DNA from: Leptospira hartskeerlii
Lineage (GTDB): Bacteria; Spirochaetota; Leptospiria; Leptospirales; Leptospiraceae
Reading direction: 5' to 3'
DNA length: 64,000 nucleotides
Assembly: GCF_002811475.1 (NCBI RefSeq)
Contig: NZ_NPDL01000012.1
Coordinates: forward strand, 1-64,000
Shown here: positions 50,690 through 60,263 of the stretch, one piece after another
Layout of the letters: the number at the start of each line of letters is the position of its first letter
How positions within the stretch are numbered: the first letter of the stretch is position 1
The notes under the pieces: generated by a model
Seen by the model: the letters and a program-made list of their open reading frames with translations, nothing else
What the model was told of the DNA's origin: nothing
Database searches by the model: none
Position numbers and translations under genes: made by a program

Positions 50690-51020
50690 ATCTTTCTGAA
50701 AAAGAAGTCTCTATGATCAGATCTGTATCTTCCCAGATATATTCTGTCTCGATCGGAGAAGCAAGATATTCTGCTGAGTTCTGTGAATTGGAATAAGGAT
50801 CTTCGGATTCTTTTAAGTTGCGAATATAAAAAGTAGCGAGTCCGGCCAGTCCTAAAAGTAGAATTGCAGCTAACGCATGCCATACGAACTTTTTGTTCGA
50901 TGCTTCTTGGATTTCCGCCTTAGCGATAACTTTGCCTGCGATCCTTTTGGCAAGGTCCGGATCGTTGAGTAGGGATCCAATTTTTCGGTCTAGATCGGAA
51001 TCGATATAAGGTTCTTTCAT
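50688..51020 (-). CDS. Membrane anti-sigma factor candidate
   Basis: A 110-aa single-pass membrane protein. The N-terminal 45 residues are charged and helical (DSDLDRKIGSLLNDPDLAKRIAGKVIAKAEI), like short anti-sigma domains; a membrane helix (47-65, HALAAILLLGLAGLATFYI) and a short acidic tail follow. It directly follows an ECF sigma gene with overlap (ATGA), which supports the role. Start chosen at 51020 because of the strong AGGAAGAGAAG site; a 125-aa reading would start inside the sigma gene. No zinc His/Cys motif is present, so it is not a ZAS-type anti-sigma. Confidence 0.65.
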   Translation of the reverse strand: MKEPYIDSDLDRKIGSLLNDPDLAKRIAGKVIAKAEIQEASNKKFVWHALAAILLLGLAGLATFYIRNLKESEDPYSNSQNSAEYLASPIETEYIWEDTDLIIETSFSER

Positions 51021-51550
51021 TTTTCTTCTCTTCCTTTCTGATTCGATGCGAATCTGGATAACCATTCTTTTGCTCTGGAGATCCTGGATTTAACGGTTCC
51101 TTCGGAGATATCCAGTTTTTTAGCGATCGATTCCATCTTCTCGCCACCTAACCTAAGTATCATAGTTTCTTTATATGGAGAAGGCAAGAGATTAATTTGC
51201 GACTCCATCCATTTACGCCGATCCGGATCAGGTTCGATTGCCGCAATATCCGCTTCTTTCTTTTCAGTAACTTTTATCTCAGCTTGTAGTTTGTAATAGG
51301 CTTTTCCTTCTCTATTCCATTTTCGGATAGCTCTTCTACATTCGTTTCTCGCAGCTACATATAACCAGCGATTTGCATCTTGTGGATCGAGAGAAGGTCT
51401 GTTCTTAAATTTAAGATAATATCTTAAATACGTATCTTGGACCAGGTCCTCAACTAAAGAAGCCATCCCAGGCAGAATATGCCTACGGATGGACTTGAGA
51501 ACTGTTCCCTTACTGGATTCTATGATCCGGATTAATTCTGGTTCAGTCAT
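51017..51550 (-). CDS. ECF (extracytoplasmic function) RNA polymerase sigma factor
   Basis: A 177-aa group IV sigma factor. Region 2 reads LVEDLVQDTYLRYYLKFK...ANRWLYVAARNECRRAIRKWNRE and region 4 reads LLPSPYKETMILRLGGEKMESIAKKLDISEGTVKSRISRAKEWL, with a helix-turn-helix. No region 3. It directs RNA polymerase to stress genes. It sits between a Spy-like gene (5 bp) and the membrane anti-sigma candidate (overlap). Confidence 0.92.
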   Translation of the reverse strand: MTEPELIRIIESSKGTVLKSIRRHILPGMASLVEDLVQDTYLRYYLKFKNRPSLDPQDANRWLYVAARNECRRAIRKWNREGKAYYKLQAEIKVTEKKEADIAAIEPDPDRRKWMESQINLLPSPYKETMILRLGGEKMESIAKKLDISEGTVKSRISRAKEWLSRFASNQKGREEK

Positions 51551-51555
51551 TATAT

Positions 51556-52113
51556 CTATCGACAGTCTCTATCTCCAGGAGGAGGTCCGGGAGGCGGACC
51601 ATGGTGATGGGGCGGAAAGTCCCTTCTCTCTTTGATCCTATTTAATCTTTCCTTATGGAGTTGATTTAGTTTTTGTTTCTGCTCCGGAGTCAGAATGGAC
51701 TCGAATTCCAATCTTCCTTTTATATGCAAAAATCTTAATTCGAGTTGTATATCGCTGATCTCTTTTAATTTAGATTTTACGGCGACTAAATCTACTTTAG
51801 GAGATTCTAATAGTTTGCGTAAGGATTCATGGAGTGCGGGTAATTTCTCACCCATGCTGCGGCTTAGATTCAGTCTTTTGTCGGTTGCCAATTTTGCTTT
51901 TTCGATCTGCTCGGGAGTGAGGGAAAGTTCTTTGGAGAATTTTTCGAAATTTCTATCTTCTCTATCTCTTGGGCCCGGGCCTCCCCCAGGTATGAAGAAG
52001 TCGAACGGTTCTGGCGGTGGAGGAGGGGGTTCTGCGAACAAGAAATTCCCTGATCCTAAAATCAGGAGAATGAGAACGAATAATTTAAGTTTATTAAAAT
52101 CCAAAACGATCAC
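51556..52113 (-). CDS. Spy/CpxP-like periplasmic protein (sensor candidate)
   Basis: A 185-aa exported protein: signal peptide ending LFA, Pro-rich start (EPPPPPPEPFDFF), a helical core with two LTPEQ repeats (LSLTPEQIEKAKLATDKRL near 68 and ILTPEQKQKLNQLHKERL near 145), the hallmark of Spy/CpxP proteins, and a His/Pro-rich tail (HHHGPPPGPPPG) that could bind metal. It starts with GTG. By analogy with CnrX and similar sensors beside an ECF sigma factor and a membrane anti-sigma, it may sense envelope or metal stress. Confidence 0.75.
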   Translation of the reverse strand: MIVLDFNKLKLFVLILLILGSGNFLFAEPPPPPPEPFDFFIPGGGPGPRDREDRNFEKFSKELSLTPEQIEKAKLATDKRLNLSRSMGEKLPALHESLRKLLESPKVDLVAVKSKLKEISDIQLELRFLHIKGRLEFESILTPEQKQKLNQLHKERLNRIKERRDFPPHHHGPPPGPPPGDRDCR

Positions 52114-52136
52114 CTACTATTTCTGACGAATTATTT

Positions 52137-52865
52137 TTATTGTGTACTAGTGCTAGAAGAACTTCCGGAAGAAACCGTACTGCTTGTACAGTTCACCTCT
52201 CCCTTAATGCTAACGGAAGGTCCTTCCACGCTCGAGGTATTATAACAGGTCTCTCCGTCTTCGGTATAACACATACTTGTAGAAGTCGCGGAAGTACAAT
52301 TGATTAGGTCCGTAGTATAGCATTGAGTAAGGGAAAGTGCTGCAGTTCCACTTGTAAGTGCGGTTCCCACCAAATCCACGCTTACCGTTAAATAAGACAG
52401 TGCTTGTGAACTAGTTACGCTAGTGTCGATCGGGACTCCGCTTCCTCCCCAATAAATTTTTCCATAATTCGAAACGACTGCATAAGTTCCGATCCCTCCG
52501 GAATAGGAAAATCCTTGGGTTGAATCGATGGAGCCTTGGTTTTGGGTACTATCGTATAAAAACTTAAGGTATAGATATTCGCCCGTTTTAAAATATAATC
52601 TGCTGATAACGGTATATAAACTATTCGTAGAAGACGTGGTCGTAGTTGTAGTAGTGCTCGTGCTCGACGAACTATAAACGGTTGCAGTTCCGCAACTTGC
52701 GGTCTTATCCTGGTCTATCTCTCCGGAAATATTAAAAGCCACTCCGTCTCCATAAACCGTTAAACCTACTTTATCGGAGGCAGTGTTCGTACAGGATAAA
52801 AAGCAAAATGTGAAGAATACAAAATATGTAGGGTAATAATAGCTTTGTGAAGTGAAAGTATACAA
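52137..52865 (-). CDS. Ser/Thr-rich lipoprotein
   Basis: A 242-aa predicted lipoprotein: hydrophobic N-terminus ending in CFLSCTN (lipidated Cys near 25), then a beta-rich body with long Ser/Thr stretches (for example around 65-80) and about six further Cys. Starts with TTG at 52865. No known family. It lies 23 bp upstream of the Spy-like gene, so is probably the first gene of the ECF operon. Confidence 0.6.
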   Translation of the reverse strand: MYTFTSQSYYYPTYFVFFTFCFLSCTNTASDKVGLTVYGDGVAFNISGEIDQDKTASCGTATVYSSSSTSTTTTTTTSSTNSLYTVISRLYFKTGEYLYLKFLYDSTQNQGSIDSTQGFSYSGGIGTYAVVSNYGKIYWGGSGVPIDTSVTSSQALSYLTVSVDLVGTALTSGTAALSLTQCYTTDLINCTSATSTSMCYTEDGETCYNTSSVEGPSVSIKGEVNCTSSTVSSGSSSSTSTQ

Positions 52866-52894
52866 GCGGGTTCTCGGATCCTCTTTCTATATAA

Positions 52895-52921
52895 GTAAAC
52901 CCGGAGAGGGGAAAACGTTCC
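52895..52921 (-). promoter_or_regulatory. Candidate ECF-type promoter for the sigma operon
   Basis: On the minus strand GGAAC (52917-52921) is followed after 16 bp by GTTTAC (52895-52900), 29 bp before the start of the first gene. GGAAC plus this spacing fits an ECF -35 element and suggests auto-regulation. The -10 match is weak. Confidence 0.35.
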
Positions 52922-53016
52922 CTGATATTCACAAAAAATTCACACATCCGATCGACTCAGGGTAGATAGGTCTTTGTTTTTCCCTTGATCCATAAGGGCT
53001 AAGAAAATATAAAAGA

Positions 53017-53856
53017 ATGGTGTTTCGAAAGTTCGGACTTCTATTTTCGTTTTTGATCCTTTATCCGATATTCTCTCAAAACATCTCAGGCTCTCGTTTG
53101 GAAGAAATCCAAAAAAGGGGAGAATTGAGAGTCACTGGAAATCGTAACTTCGACCCATTCTATATCTCGGATCCTAAAGACGGTTTTCCCGGATTCGATG
53201 CGGAGCTTGGAAAAAAATACGCCGAGTTTTTGGGAGTAAAATACACATTCACAAACCGTCCGGAATTCGAGGATTATGCGGAAGCGATCAAAAGTGGAGA
53301 AGCGGATATCGCATTTTCCGGCTTAAGTTCTACATTAGAAAGATCTAAAAAAGGAAGTTTCAGTTCTCCTTATTTGGTTTCCACACCGGGTGCATTGGTA
53401 AATAAGAATGCACTTCCTCCTCCTCCGGAAGGAAATATTATCTCTACAGTATATTTTAGAAGTGTAAAGGACTTGGAAAATGTGAGCGGGCTTAGTTTTT
53501 CAGTCAGAGCATTTTCTGCCAGTCATGAATATCTATTGAGTATTTTTCCGAATTCAAGGGTATTCACCTACGGTTCCATGGAAAGCGCTTGGAATTCAGT
53601 GAAAGAAGGACAGGCAAATTGTTTTGTGGGAGATTCTCTTTATATCAAGGGTCTTCTGCTCAAACAAAGAAGTATTTTGTCCAATTTTAGAGCGCTTATC
53701 GAACCGGTTCAGGAAAATCATGTGAGTGCTTTGCTTCCTAAAGGAGACATTTACTTCTCCCGTAATTTCGAATTTTTTCTGTCGGAACTCAAACGTACAG
53801 GCGAATTAAAAAGTTTAGAGGACAAGTATTTTAACAGAAGCGACTGGGTGAAATAA
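53017..53856 (+). CDS. Solute-binding protein of ABC-type (SBP_bac_3 family)
   Basis: A 279-aa periplasmic protein with signal peptide (VFRKFGLLFSFLILYPIFS) and SBP_bac_3 features: IQKRGELRVTGNRNFDPFYISD at the start, PGFDAELGKKYAEFLGVKY, AIKSGEADIAFSGLSSTLERSKKGSFSSPY. Likely binds an amino acid or similar small molecule. No permease or ATPase gene lies next to it, so it may be an orphan receptor. Confidence 0.85.
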   Translation: MVFRKFGLLFSFLILYPIFSQNISGSRLEEIQKRGELRVTGNRNFDPFYISDPKDGFPGFDAELGKKYAEFLGVKYTFTNRPEFEDYAEAIKSGEADIAFSGLSSTLERSKKGSFSSPYLVSTPGALVNKNALPPPPEGNIISTVYFRSVKDLENVSGLSFSVRAFSASHEYLLSIFPNSRVFTYGSMESAWNSVKEGQANCFVGDSLYIKGLLLKQRSILSNFRALIEPVQENHVSALLPKGDIYFSRNFEFFLSELKRTGELKSLEDKYFNRSDWVK

Positions 53857-53874
53857 CGAAACAGTCTAATCCGT

Positions 53875-54741
53875 ATGGCAACTTTGGCAAAAAGAAAGGC
53901 CCAAAATTCTCCCGGACAGATCTATGTGGATTCCAGTTGTATAGATTGCGAAACTTGTAGGATCTTGGCTGGCGATGTTTTTGGAGAAGATCAAACGGGT
54001 TCCTTCGTCAAAAAACAACCCGAGTCGGAATCCGAAAAATTCAAAGCCTTACAAGCATTAGTTGCTTGTCCTACTGCTTCCATCGGAACGGAAGATCGAA
54101 TCGATCTTACTGATGCGAAAGCCTCTTTCCCGAGACAGATCCAGGACGAGGTCTATCATTGTGGTTTCCATTCAAAGGATTCATTCGGTGCCTTCTCCTA
54201 TTTCATTGTTCGGGAAGAAGGTAACATACTTGTGGATTCTCCTCGATATATTCCGTCACTTTCCGAAAAAATAAAAAACTTGGGTGGGATCAAATATCAT
54301 TTTCTAACTCATAGGGATGATATTGCGGACCATGAAAAATTCCATAATGATTTCGGGACCCAAAGGATCATCCACGAAGGAGATCTATCCGCCGTTCCAA
54401 ATGCTGAGATCGTAGTCAAAGGAAGGGAGCCATTCTCACTTGGCGAAGATCTTTTAGTGATACCAGGGGCCGGTCATACAAGGGGACATTCTACTCTATT
54501 ATATAAACGTAAATTTCTATTTTCGGGGGACCATCTTGCATTTGATCCTAAACGAGAAAGGCTGATCGCATTTAGAGGCGCTTGTTGGTATTCTTGGGAA
54601 GAACAAACCAAGTCCATGCAGGACTTGGAAAATTATGATTTTGAATGGCTTCTTCCAGGCCACGGGCACCCCGCTCATACGGATCGGAAGCGTATGAGCG
54701 AGATGCTTAGGTCCTGCGTTCTATGGATGCAAAAACGTTAG
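53875..54741 (+). CDS. Ferredoxin-MBL fusion protein
   Basis: A 288-aa protein with an N-terminal 4Fe-4S ferredoxin-like domain (about 15-75, CIDCETC and VACPTASI) joined to an MBL domain (about 85-285). The metal motif is [12 protein letters not shown], a two-residue-longer variant of HxHxDH that I know from related proteins; [21 protein letters not shown] and [10 protein letters not shown] give the other ligands. The fusion suggests a redox-linked hydrolase; substrate unknown. It begins 18 bp after the solute-binding protein gene and is convergent with the transglycosylase. Confidence 0.8.
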   Translation: MATLAKRKAQNSPGQIYVDSSCIDCETCRILAGDVFGEDQTGSFVKKQPESESEKFKALQALVACPTASIGTEDRIDLTDAKASFPRQIQDEVYHCGFHSKDSFGAFSYFIVREEGNILVDSPRYIPSLSEKIKNLGGIKYHFLTHRDDIADHEKFHNDFGTQRIIHEGDLSAVPNAEIVVKGREPFSLGEDLLVIPGAGHTRGHSTLLYKRKFLFSGDHLAFDPKRERLIAFRGACWYSWEEQTKSMQDLENYDFEWLLPGHGHPAHTDRKRMSEMLRSCVLWMQKR

Positions 54742-55367
54742 AATGATTCCCTGCTTCCTAAATATTCTTCCTGGCCTGAAAACACGCTCTCGGCGTAGGC
54801 AGGAACTCCTCCCCATTTTTTAACCGCTCCAGGTCCCGCGTTATAAGCGAGAAGTGCTGTTCGGATATTTCCCTCATGGGTTTCTAAAAGATGGTTCAGA
54901 TAAGATACTCCTAGGTGGATATTTGTCTCCGGTTCGAGTAAGTCTTGCTTCTTGATTTGTTTTCCTTCCCAAGATGCGATCCAGGACCCTGTTCCTGGCA
55001 TGATCTGCATGAGTCCGAGTGCATTCTTCTTGGATCTGGCTTTTCGGTAGAATTCGGACTCTGTTTTGATAATCCCAAGAAGGAGTCCAGCCTTCTCTCC
55101 TTTTTGGCAATAAACTCCGCAGGCGCTATTATTGATCCTTTCTGATTCCTTTTCTACAGTTAAGGAGAGAAGTTCTAGCTCCGGTTCGGTTAGGCTTGGT
55201 CTCTCGGAGCGAATGTATTCTTTGATTTGGGTGGATTCAGGTAAGGAGTTCCTACCTGGCGCGCTTTTTCCGATCAGGGAGCCCGCGATTGGGGCTACCA
55301 GTGATTGGTAGAGCAGGGGTAACGAGGCGATAAATATGTATCTTTTTCGGATTTTAGGCTGGAGCAT
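54738..55367 (-). CDS. Lytic transglycosylase (SLT domain)
   Basis: A 209-aa exported SLT protein. The N-terminal hydrophobic part ([20 protein letters not shown]) is a signal or anchor. The catalytic domain has [29 protein letters not shown] (Glu in ESEF) and [16 protein letters not shown]. It cleaves the glycan strand of peptidoglycan. The stop overlaps the ferredoxin-MBL stop by 4 bp. Strong ribosome site GGAG; a perfect palindrome lies just upstream. Confidence 0.88.
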   Translation of the reverse strand: MLQPKIRKRYIFIASLPLLYQSLVAPIAGSLIGKSAPGRNSLPESTQIKEYIRSERPSLTEPELELLSLTVEKESERINNSACGVYCQKGEKAGLLLGIIKTESEFYRKARSKKNALGLMQIMPGTGSWIASWEGKQIKKQDLLEPETNIHLGVSYLNHLLETHEGNIRTALLAYNAGPGAVKKWGGVPAYAESVFSGQEEYLGSRESF

Positions 55368-55384
55368 TCTCCTTGCCTCCTCTT

Positions 55385-55401
55385 ATGGTGCATTGCACCA
55401 T
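55385..55401. promoter_or_regulatory. 8-1-8 palindrome upstream of the transglycosylase gene
   Basis: ATGGTGCA-T-TGCACCAT is a perfect 17-base palindrome 18 bp before the transglycosylase start. It could be an operator for a dimeric repressor, or a hairpin in the mRNA leader. Regulator unknown. Confidence 0.4.
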
Positions 55402-55975
55402 CTGTGACCAGTCTTTTTGCGGCGCACTACAGGCAAAGCAAAAAAACGCCCGGTTTTCTAAGTTTTGAGAAAAAAGTCTGATTTTCAGAGACCGGTCTGG
55501 CCCTGAAGAAATCGAAAGTCGGAAGTTAAAGAAGCAAAGGAAACATTTTTCATTTTTGGAAAGAAATTTCCAAGAGAGGAGTAAATCTTTCGGTATAAAA
55601 AATTTCAAAATATAGATCCGAACGCTTAGAATAAGTTTGGAAATAAATTTACTAACCTAAAATGAGTATATGTATTTGCGTTCGTTTCTCAAAACGATTC
55701 TCGTAGTGAGATAAATATAACATTCGATTTATTTAATATAATTTTCTAAAAATAAAAATTTTGATGCAAATTTCTGTAACTGCTTCGTCATAATGTTAGA
55801 ACCGGGGATTTGTTGAACAAACAAGTCTGAATAAAAAAGAAAAGACTTCCTCGCGATGATCGATCCCGCGATAGAGATAATTTAAAGATACATTACAAAA
55901 AGCTAAATCCGTATTCGTCGGATCCGTTTTCTAAAAACAAAAACTCTGAAATCGGATATTTTCTGGGGAAAAATA
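55402..55975. other. Intergenic region between divergent genes, no gene found
   Basis: About 570 AT-rich bases with no credible coding region (an 84-codon minus-strand frame at 55354-55608 overlaps the transglycosylase and lacks a plausible start context). It holds a short hairpin, TTGGAAA-GAAA-TTTCCAA at 55556-55573. I saw no tRNA or known riboswitch shape. It presumably holds the promoters of both divergent genes and may hide a small RNA. Confidence 0.5.
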
Positions 55976-56710
55976 ATGAGGGTATCTTTAGCTCTATCCG
56001 TACTATGCCTTATTACATTTTCACAATGTACCCAAATGGGAAATCCATCTAGCGATCTCACTTGGGAAGAAAAACAACTTCTCTGGATTGCATACGGAGA
56101 AGAAATGAAAGGCGGACTACAACTTACAAAATCCGCGGCCCAGAAATGGGGCCTTGGCATAGATGTCTATCCGGCTAAAACCAGAGTGGATAGAATGAGA
56201 AACACGATCGCTTTTACTGAATCAGGTAAATGTCATGTGGAAGGTATCTCTCAGAAGAATGTAAAAGACTGCCAACTGTTTTCTTCCAATCCTTTTTATC
56301 TTGCTGCTTGTTCCATCAGCGCAACTACTAACATTGAAAACAGCGTCATTTTTATTTTTAAGGATAGGATCAAAGCAACTGCAGATGCGATGAGGATGGA
56401 AGGAAGTACCATTGATGTAAAAGAATACATCATCGCAACTGTTTCCCATGAAGTAGGGCATTGTCTCGGATTACAACATTCTCAAGACCCTAAAGATCTG
56501 ATGTTCCCTATGTTGACTGGAAGCGTATTCGAGCCTAGTAGAACTGAAATGCATGCCGCACAGGCGTTGTACGATACTTCTTTGCCGCCAGGTTCCATAG
56601 ACGACTCGAATCTTTATACGAAACAATCGGACTTTACTTACTTAAAACAATACACCGTACCATCGTTTGCGGTATTCGGAAATATAAATATGGAAGAGGA
56701 AGACCGGTAA
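55976..56710 (+). CDS. Metalloprotease lipoprotein (zincin, matrixin-like)
   Basis: A 244-aa predicted lipoprotein: signal MRVSLALSVLCLITFSQC (Cys at 18). The zinc motif HEVGHCLGLQH (H158, E159, H162, H168) fits HExxHxxGxxH metzincins, with a following Met in DLMFPML as the Met-turn. Likely surface or periplasmic protease. A strong terminator follows. Confidence 0.82.
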   Translation: MRVSLALSVLCLITFSQCTQMGNPSSDLTWEEKQLLWIAYGEEMKGGLQLTKSAAQKWGLGIDVYPAKTRVDRMRNTIAFTESGKCHVEGISQKNVKDCQLFSSNPFYLAACSISATTNIENSVIFIFKDRIKATADAMRMEGSTIDVKEYIIATVSHEVGHCLGLQHSQDPKDLMFPMLTGSVFEPSRTEMHAAQALYDTSLPPGSIDDSNLYTKQSDFTYLKQYTVPSFAVFGNINMEEEDR

Positions 56711-56762
56711 CCCCAGAACGGTGAAAACCGATCGGTCTTCCTATGGTGCGGATCGAAGACTG

Positions 56763-56789
56763 CCGGGGATTAAACTCCCCGGTTTTTTT
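56763..56789 (+). terminator. Rho-independent terminator after the metalloprotease gene
   Basis: CCGGGGA (56763-56769) pairs with TCCCCGG (56776-56782) followed by seven T. It overlaps the stop codon of the convergent pepA gene. Confidence 0.85.
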
Positions 56790-58263
56790 CTAATTTTTCG
56801 GCCAAGTCTACAAGTAGTCTCACACCGTATCCGCTCGGCCCGTTCCCGATTTGGGTTCCGGATGCCTTCTTTCTCCAAGCAGTTCCTGCGATATCAATAT
56901 GAGCCCAGTCAATTCCTGAGTCCACAAAACGTTCCAAATATTTTGCCGCAGAAAGGCTTCCACCTGGGCGTCCTGCAATATTACGTAAATCTGCTATATC
57001 ACTCTTTAAATCTTCGCCGTATTCTTCCCATAAAGGCAGATTCCAGGTCCTTTCATCTGAAGAAGCGGAAGCTTCGTCCAAGAGCCCACGAAGTTTATCA
57101 GAATTACTCATAACTCCTGCAGCCTCATGGCCCAAAGAAATGATGATTGCTCCCGTCAAGGTTGCGAGATCCACCATATAGTCCGGTTTGTATTTTTTTC
57201 CGATGTAAGAAAGAACATCGCCTAAAACGAGGCGGCCTTCTGCATCAGTGTTTTGGACTTCTACAGTAAGCCCATTATGAGCAGTGTAAACGTCTCCCGG
57301 CTTCAAAGCGGCAGCATCCGGCATATTCTCCGCAACTCCGATCGCTGCGATTACCGGAACAGAAATGCCTAATTCTGCAATCGCACCGATCGCATGGATC
57401 ACCGCTGCGGCACCGCACATATCATATTTCATTTCATGCATGTCTTGTGCTGGCTTGATACTGATCCCGCCTGAATCGAATGTGAGGCCTTTTCCTATCA
57501 GAGCTAATTTCTTTTTGGATTTTGCTTTAGGAGGATTATATTCCAAAACGATCATCTTAGGTTTTTTGTCTGAACCTTGGGAAACTGCGAGTATTCCACC
57601 CATCTTTTCTTTTTTAAGTTGGGGTTCGTCCATCACTGTGATCTTTAGTCCTGCTTCCTTTGCGATCTCTTTGGAACGAGAGACAAATTCTTCCGGAGTG
57701 AAATGATTTGCAGGAAGGTGGGCGATATATCTGGCTCCGTTTACGTATTTGCTTACCGATCTGGATTTATCCAGACCGGCTTTCGCGGATTTTTCTGCAT
57801 TAGAATCTTCTAATATAAAACTTACGTTCCCGAATTTGCCTTTTTTCTCCTTAAAATCTTTTGCCAAAACATTGATAGGGAATGCACCTAAATCGATAGA
57901 GTTCGCTATCTGGTATACTAAGGAAGAAGTAGAAAGTGTTTTGGTCAAAAATCTAGTGAGTTTGATCTCTAATCCCACAGAGTCCCATTTACGTAGTTTT
58001 TCTCCTACGCTTAAAAAGATCTGAGCTACGGAACGAATGCTAACCTTGTTGGAGTTCCCCAGGCCGAGGTAGATAATTCTTTCAGACTCATCTATAAAAC
58101 TTTGTCCGGATTCTCCAGAAAATATTCCGGAACGTATCTGGTCTGAAAATTTGGTCTCTAATTCTTTTGGCAGATTATCTTTTACAACAGGAATTACTTT
58201 ATAAATATTTTTAGAAGTGTTCTTCCCGATGCTAAAATTGATTTTCGATCTTTCTATCTTCAT
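56770..58263 (-). CDS. pepA: Leucyl aminopeptidase (M17)
   Basis: A 497-aa M17 aminopeptidase. Two-metal active site: [28 protein letters not shown] and the signature [16 protein letters not shown]. The N-terminal half is the regulatory domain (about 1-170). Removes N-terminal residues from peptides in the cytoplasm. Its start overlaps the bcp stop by 4 bp. Confidence 0.93.
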   Translation of the reverse strand: MKIERSKINFSIGKNTSKNIYKVIPVVKDNLPKELETKFSDQIRSGIFSGESGQSFIDESERIIYLGLGNSNKVSIRSVAQIFLSVGEKLRKWDSVGLEIKLTRFLTKTLSTSSLVYQIANSIDLGAFPINVLAKDFKEKKGKFGNVSFILEDSNAEKSAKAGLDKSRSVSKYVNGARYIAHLPANHFTPEEFVSRSKEIAKEAGLKITVMDEPQLKKEKMGGILAVSQGSDKKPKMIVLEYNPPKAKSKKKLALIGKGLTFDSGGISIKPAQDMHEMKYDMCGAAAVIHAIGAIAELGISVPVIAAIGVAENMPDAAALKPGDVYTAHNGLTVEVQNTDAEGRLVLGDVLSYIGKKYKPDYMVDLATLTGAIIISLGHEAAGVMSNSDKLRGLLDEASASSDERTWNLPLWEEYGEDLKSDIADLRNIAGRPGGSLSAAKYLERFVDSGIDWAHIDIAGTAWRKKASGTQIGNGPSGYGVRLLVDLAEKLEKNRGV

Positions 58264-58739
58264 TTTTTGTCCAACGCCTTGATATCTCCGAGTATCTCAT
58301 CCACGTGACCCTTCACGCTGACTTTCGGATAAACTTTCAAAATTTTTAGATCTGTTCCGATCAGGAAGGTGGTTCTGAGAATTCCCATAAATTCTCTTCC
58401 CATAAACTTTTTCAACTGCCAGACTCCGTATGCCTCGCAGATACTTCCGTCCTCGTCAGAGAGAAGAGTAAAATTGAGTTCTTGCTTTTCGATAAATTTT
58501 TGGTGGGATTTAACCGAATCCTTAGAGACACCGACTACGTTGTAGCCTTCTTTTTTCAACCTTGCGAAATTATCCCTAAAATCGCAGGCCTCAGTAGTGC
58601 AACCTGGGGTTTGGTCCTTAGGATAAAAATATAATACTAAACCTTTTTTTCCGGCCAGATCCTTGAGAGAGATCTTTTCCCCGTCTTGGTTCAGGGTCGT
58701 AAAACTGGGGGCCTTGGACCCCGCTTTTAAAGTACTCAT
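58260..58739 (-). CDS. bcp: Thiol peroxidase / peroxiredoxin Bcp
   Basis: A 159-aa peroxiredoxin of the Bcp/PrxQ type. Peroxidatic Cys47 in [13 protein letters not shown], with Cys52 as likely resolving partner. Reduces hydrogen and alkyl peroxides with thioredoxin. In an operon with pepA. Confidence 0.93.
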   Translation of the reverse strand: MSTLKAGSKAPSFTTLNQDGEKISLKDLAGKKGLVLYFYPKDQTPGCTTEACDFRDNFARLKKEGYNVVGVSKDSVKSHQKFIEKQELNFTLLSDEDGSICEAYGVWQLKKFMGREFMGILRTTFLIGTDLKILKVYPKVSVKGHVDEILGDIKALDKK

Positions 58740-58862
58740 ACAAAGACAAATGATGGGGAACTAAGGCTACTATACAAGATTTTTTGTTTCGTTTCCGTTT
58801 TAGAGAGGGAAGAAGAAGGTAAAAAGCCTTGCGAAATCGTAAAACCTGACGATAGTAAAAGT

Positions 58863-59237
58863 ATGGATCCTAAAGAAAGAATGGAACTGATCCGGCAGGG
58901 AAATCAGGCCTTCAACGAAGGTGATATCCGGAAGGCCAGGGAATGTTTTCTGAAAACGGAATACAAGGACGGGCTCATTCGTTTAGGAGACCATTTCATG
59001 TTCGAGAAAAAACTTCCGATCCTCGCTTACGGTTATTATAAAAAAGCGGGTTATCAGAGAAGGATAGACGAAATTTTCCAAAGAATGTTATGGGCGCTTT
59101 CCCAATGGATCGGACCGGATAAGTTTAAAAATCCCGAACCGGAAAGAAAGGCTCCGGATCCCGAGGATTTTGTGGTTCATCCGATCTTAAGACAAACCGC
59201 CTTGGATATACTCAAAAAAAACGGAATGTCTATTTAA
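58863..59237 (+). CDS. Hypothetical protein, TPR-like
   Basis: A 124-aa soluble protein with a helix-turn-helix pattern similar to TPR units (RQGNQAFNEGDIRKARECFLKT, then GYYKKAGYQRRIDEIFQRML). No known family. Divergent from bcp. Confidence 0.6.
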   Translation: MDPKERMELIRQGNQAFNEGDIRKARECFLKTEYKDGLIRLGDHFMFEKKLPILAYGYYKKAGYQRRIDEIFQRMLWALSQWIGPDKFKNPEPERKAPDPEDFVVHPILRQTALDILKKNGMSI

Positions 59238-59257
59238 GACTGATCCATTCGTAACGA

Positions 59258-60082
59258 TCAGCTTCTTCCTTTGAAATTTTCCATTGTTCCATAGACCCCG
59301 AAAATTTTATCCGCAATCCAATCAAAGATCGAAATCGGAAGTATTCCTCTGAGTGCGTTGGAAAGGTAAATTGTCCAAGGTAGAAGCAGCCTAGGTTTTC
59401 CTTCTTTCATAGCATTCCAAACTTTCGAAGTTACGTATTCAGGAGAAAGTATCGGAGTGAACAACATTCCTTTGACGCCCTCAAACATTCCTGTGGAAAT
59501 ATAGGCAGGATTTACTGTCGTTACTTTTATATGTCCGAAACCGGATTGGAGTAATTCCAATCGTAGGGAGTCGCTCCAGCCAGTCTCTGCCCACTTTGAG
59601 GCGCAATATACGCTCATTTTGGGATTCGAGATCAAACCCGCAGCAGAGGAAATATTTACGATCCTAAATTCTCCGGATCTGTCGGATATCATTTTAGGAA
59701 GTAGGAATCGAGTTAAATACATTGGACCTAACACGTTAACCGCCATTGTTTCTTCTATATCGGATTTAGGGTCGTGTTCCCAGAAATACTTTCCTCTCAC
59801 GATGCCTGCGTTATTTATGATTATATCGATGCCGCCTAGTTGGGACTCGATCTTGACTGCGGCCTTTTTGATCTTTTCACGATCAGAAACATCCACAACT
59901 TCCGTAAAAATTTTCGTAGTATCCGATTTTAATTCCTTTTCGGTAAGACGCAAGGCTTCGGAATTTACGTCCCAGAGAACTAATGCGGACGCCTTTTCTT
60001 GAACGGAAAGTTCAGCGTAAATTTTCCCCATTCCCATCGCGGCGCCGGTGATTAATATTCTCTTTCCTTTTACGGTTTTCAT
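59258..60082 (-). CDS. Short-chain dehydrogenase/reductase
   Basis: A 274-aa SDR: cofactor motif TGAAMGMGK, NNAG motif, and catalytic Ser with YCASK (Tyr and Lys). The C-terminus (ILPISIFDWIADKIFGV) is hydrophobic. Substrate unknown. Confidence 0.88.
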   Translation of the reverse strand: MKTVKGKRILITGAAMGMGKIYAELSVQEKASALVLWDVNSEALRLTEKELKSDTTKIFTEVVDVSDREKIKKAAVKIESQLGGIDIIINNAGIVRGKYFWEHDPKSDIEETMAVNVLGPMYLTRFLLPKMISDRSGEFRIVNISSAAGLISNPKMSVYCASKWAETGWSDSLRLELLQSGFGHIKVTTVNPAYISTGMFEGVKGMLFTPILSPEYVTSKVWNAMKEGKPRLLLPWTIYLSNALRGILPISIFDWIADKIFGVYGTMENFKGRS

Positions 60083-60263
60083 ATTATCTCCTTGGAAATC
60101 GTAAGTCTATAATGAATCGGCCTTTACCGATTCGTTTCGTCTTTACATTTTAAGAATATGGTATCTGAGAAATATCAACGATTATTAATATTTTCGAGCA
60201 GATTCGAATCATTGACAAAACAGTATTTGAGGTTCTTTCTTCGATACAGTGGTAGGTAGATTT

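Noticed and set aside
55354..55608. 84-codon minus-strand frame upstream of the transglycosylase
   Set aside because: Overlaps the transglycosylase start and the palindrome. The translation shows no signal or motif.
55809..55821. TTTG-TTGAA-CAAA, which matches a LexA box form I recall for Leptospira
   Set aside because: Eight fixed bases are expected about once by chance in a window of this size. The site is over 150 bp from the nearest start, so it is not good evidence for SOS control.
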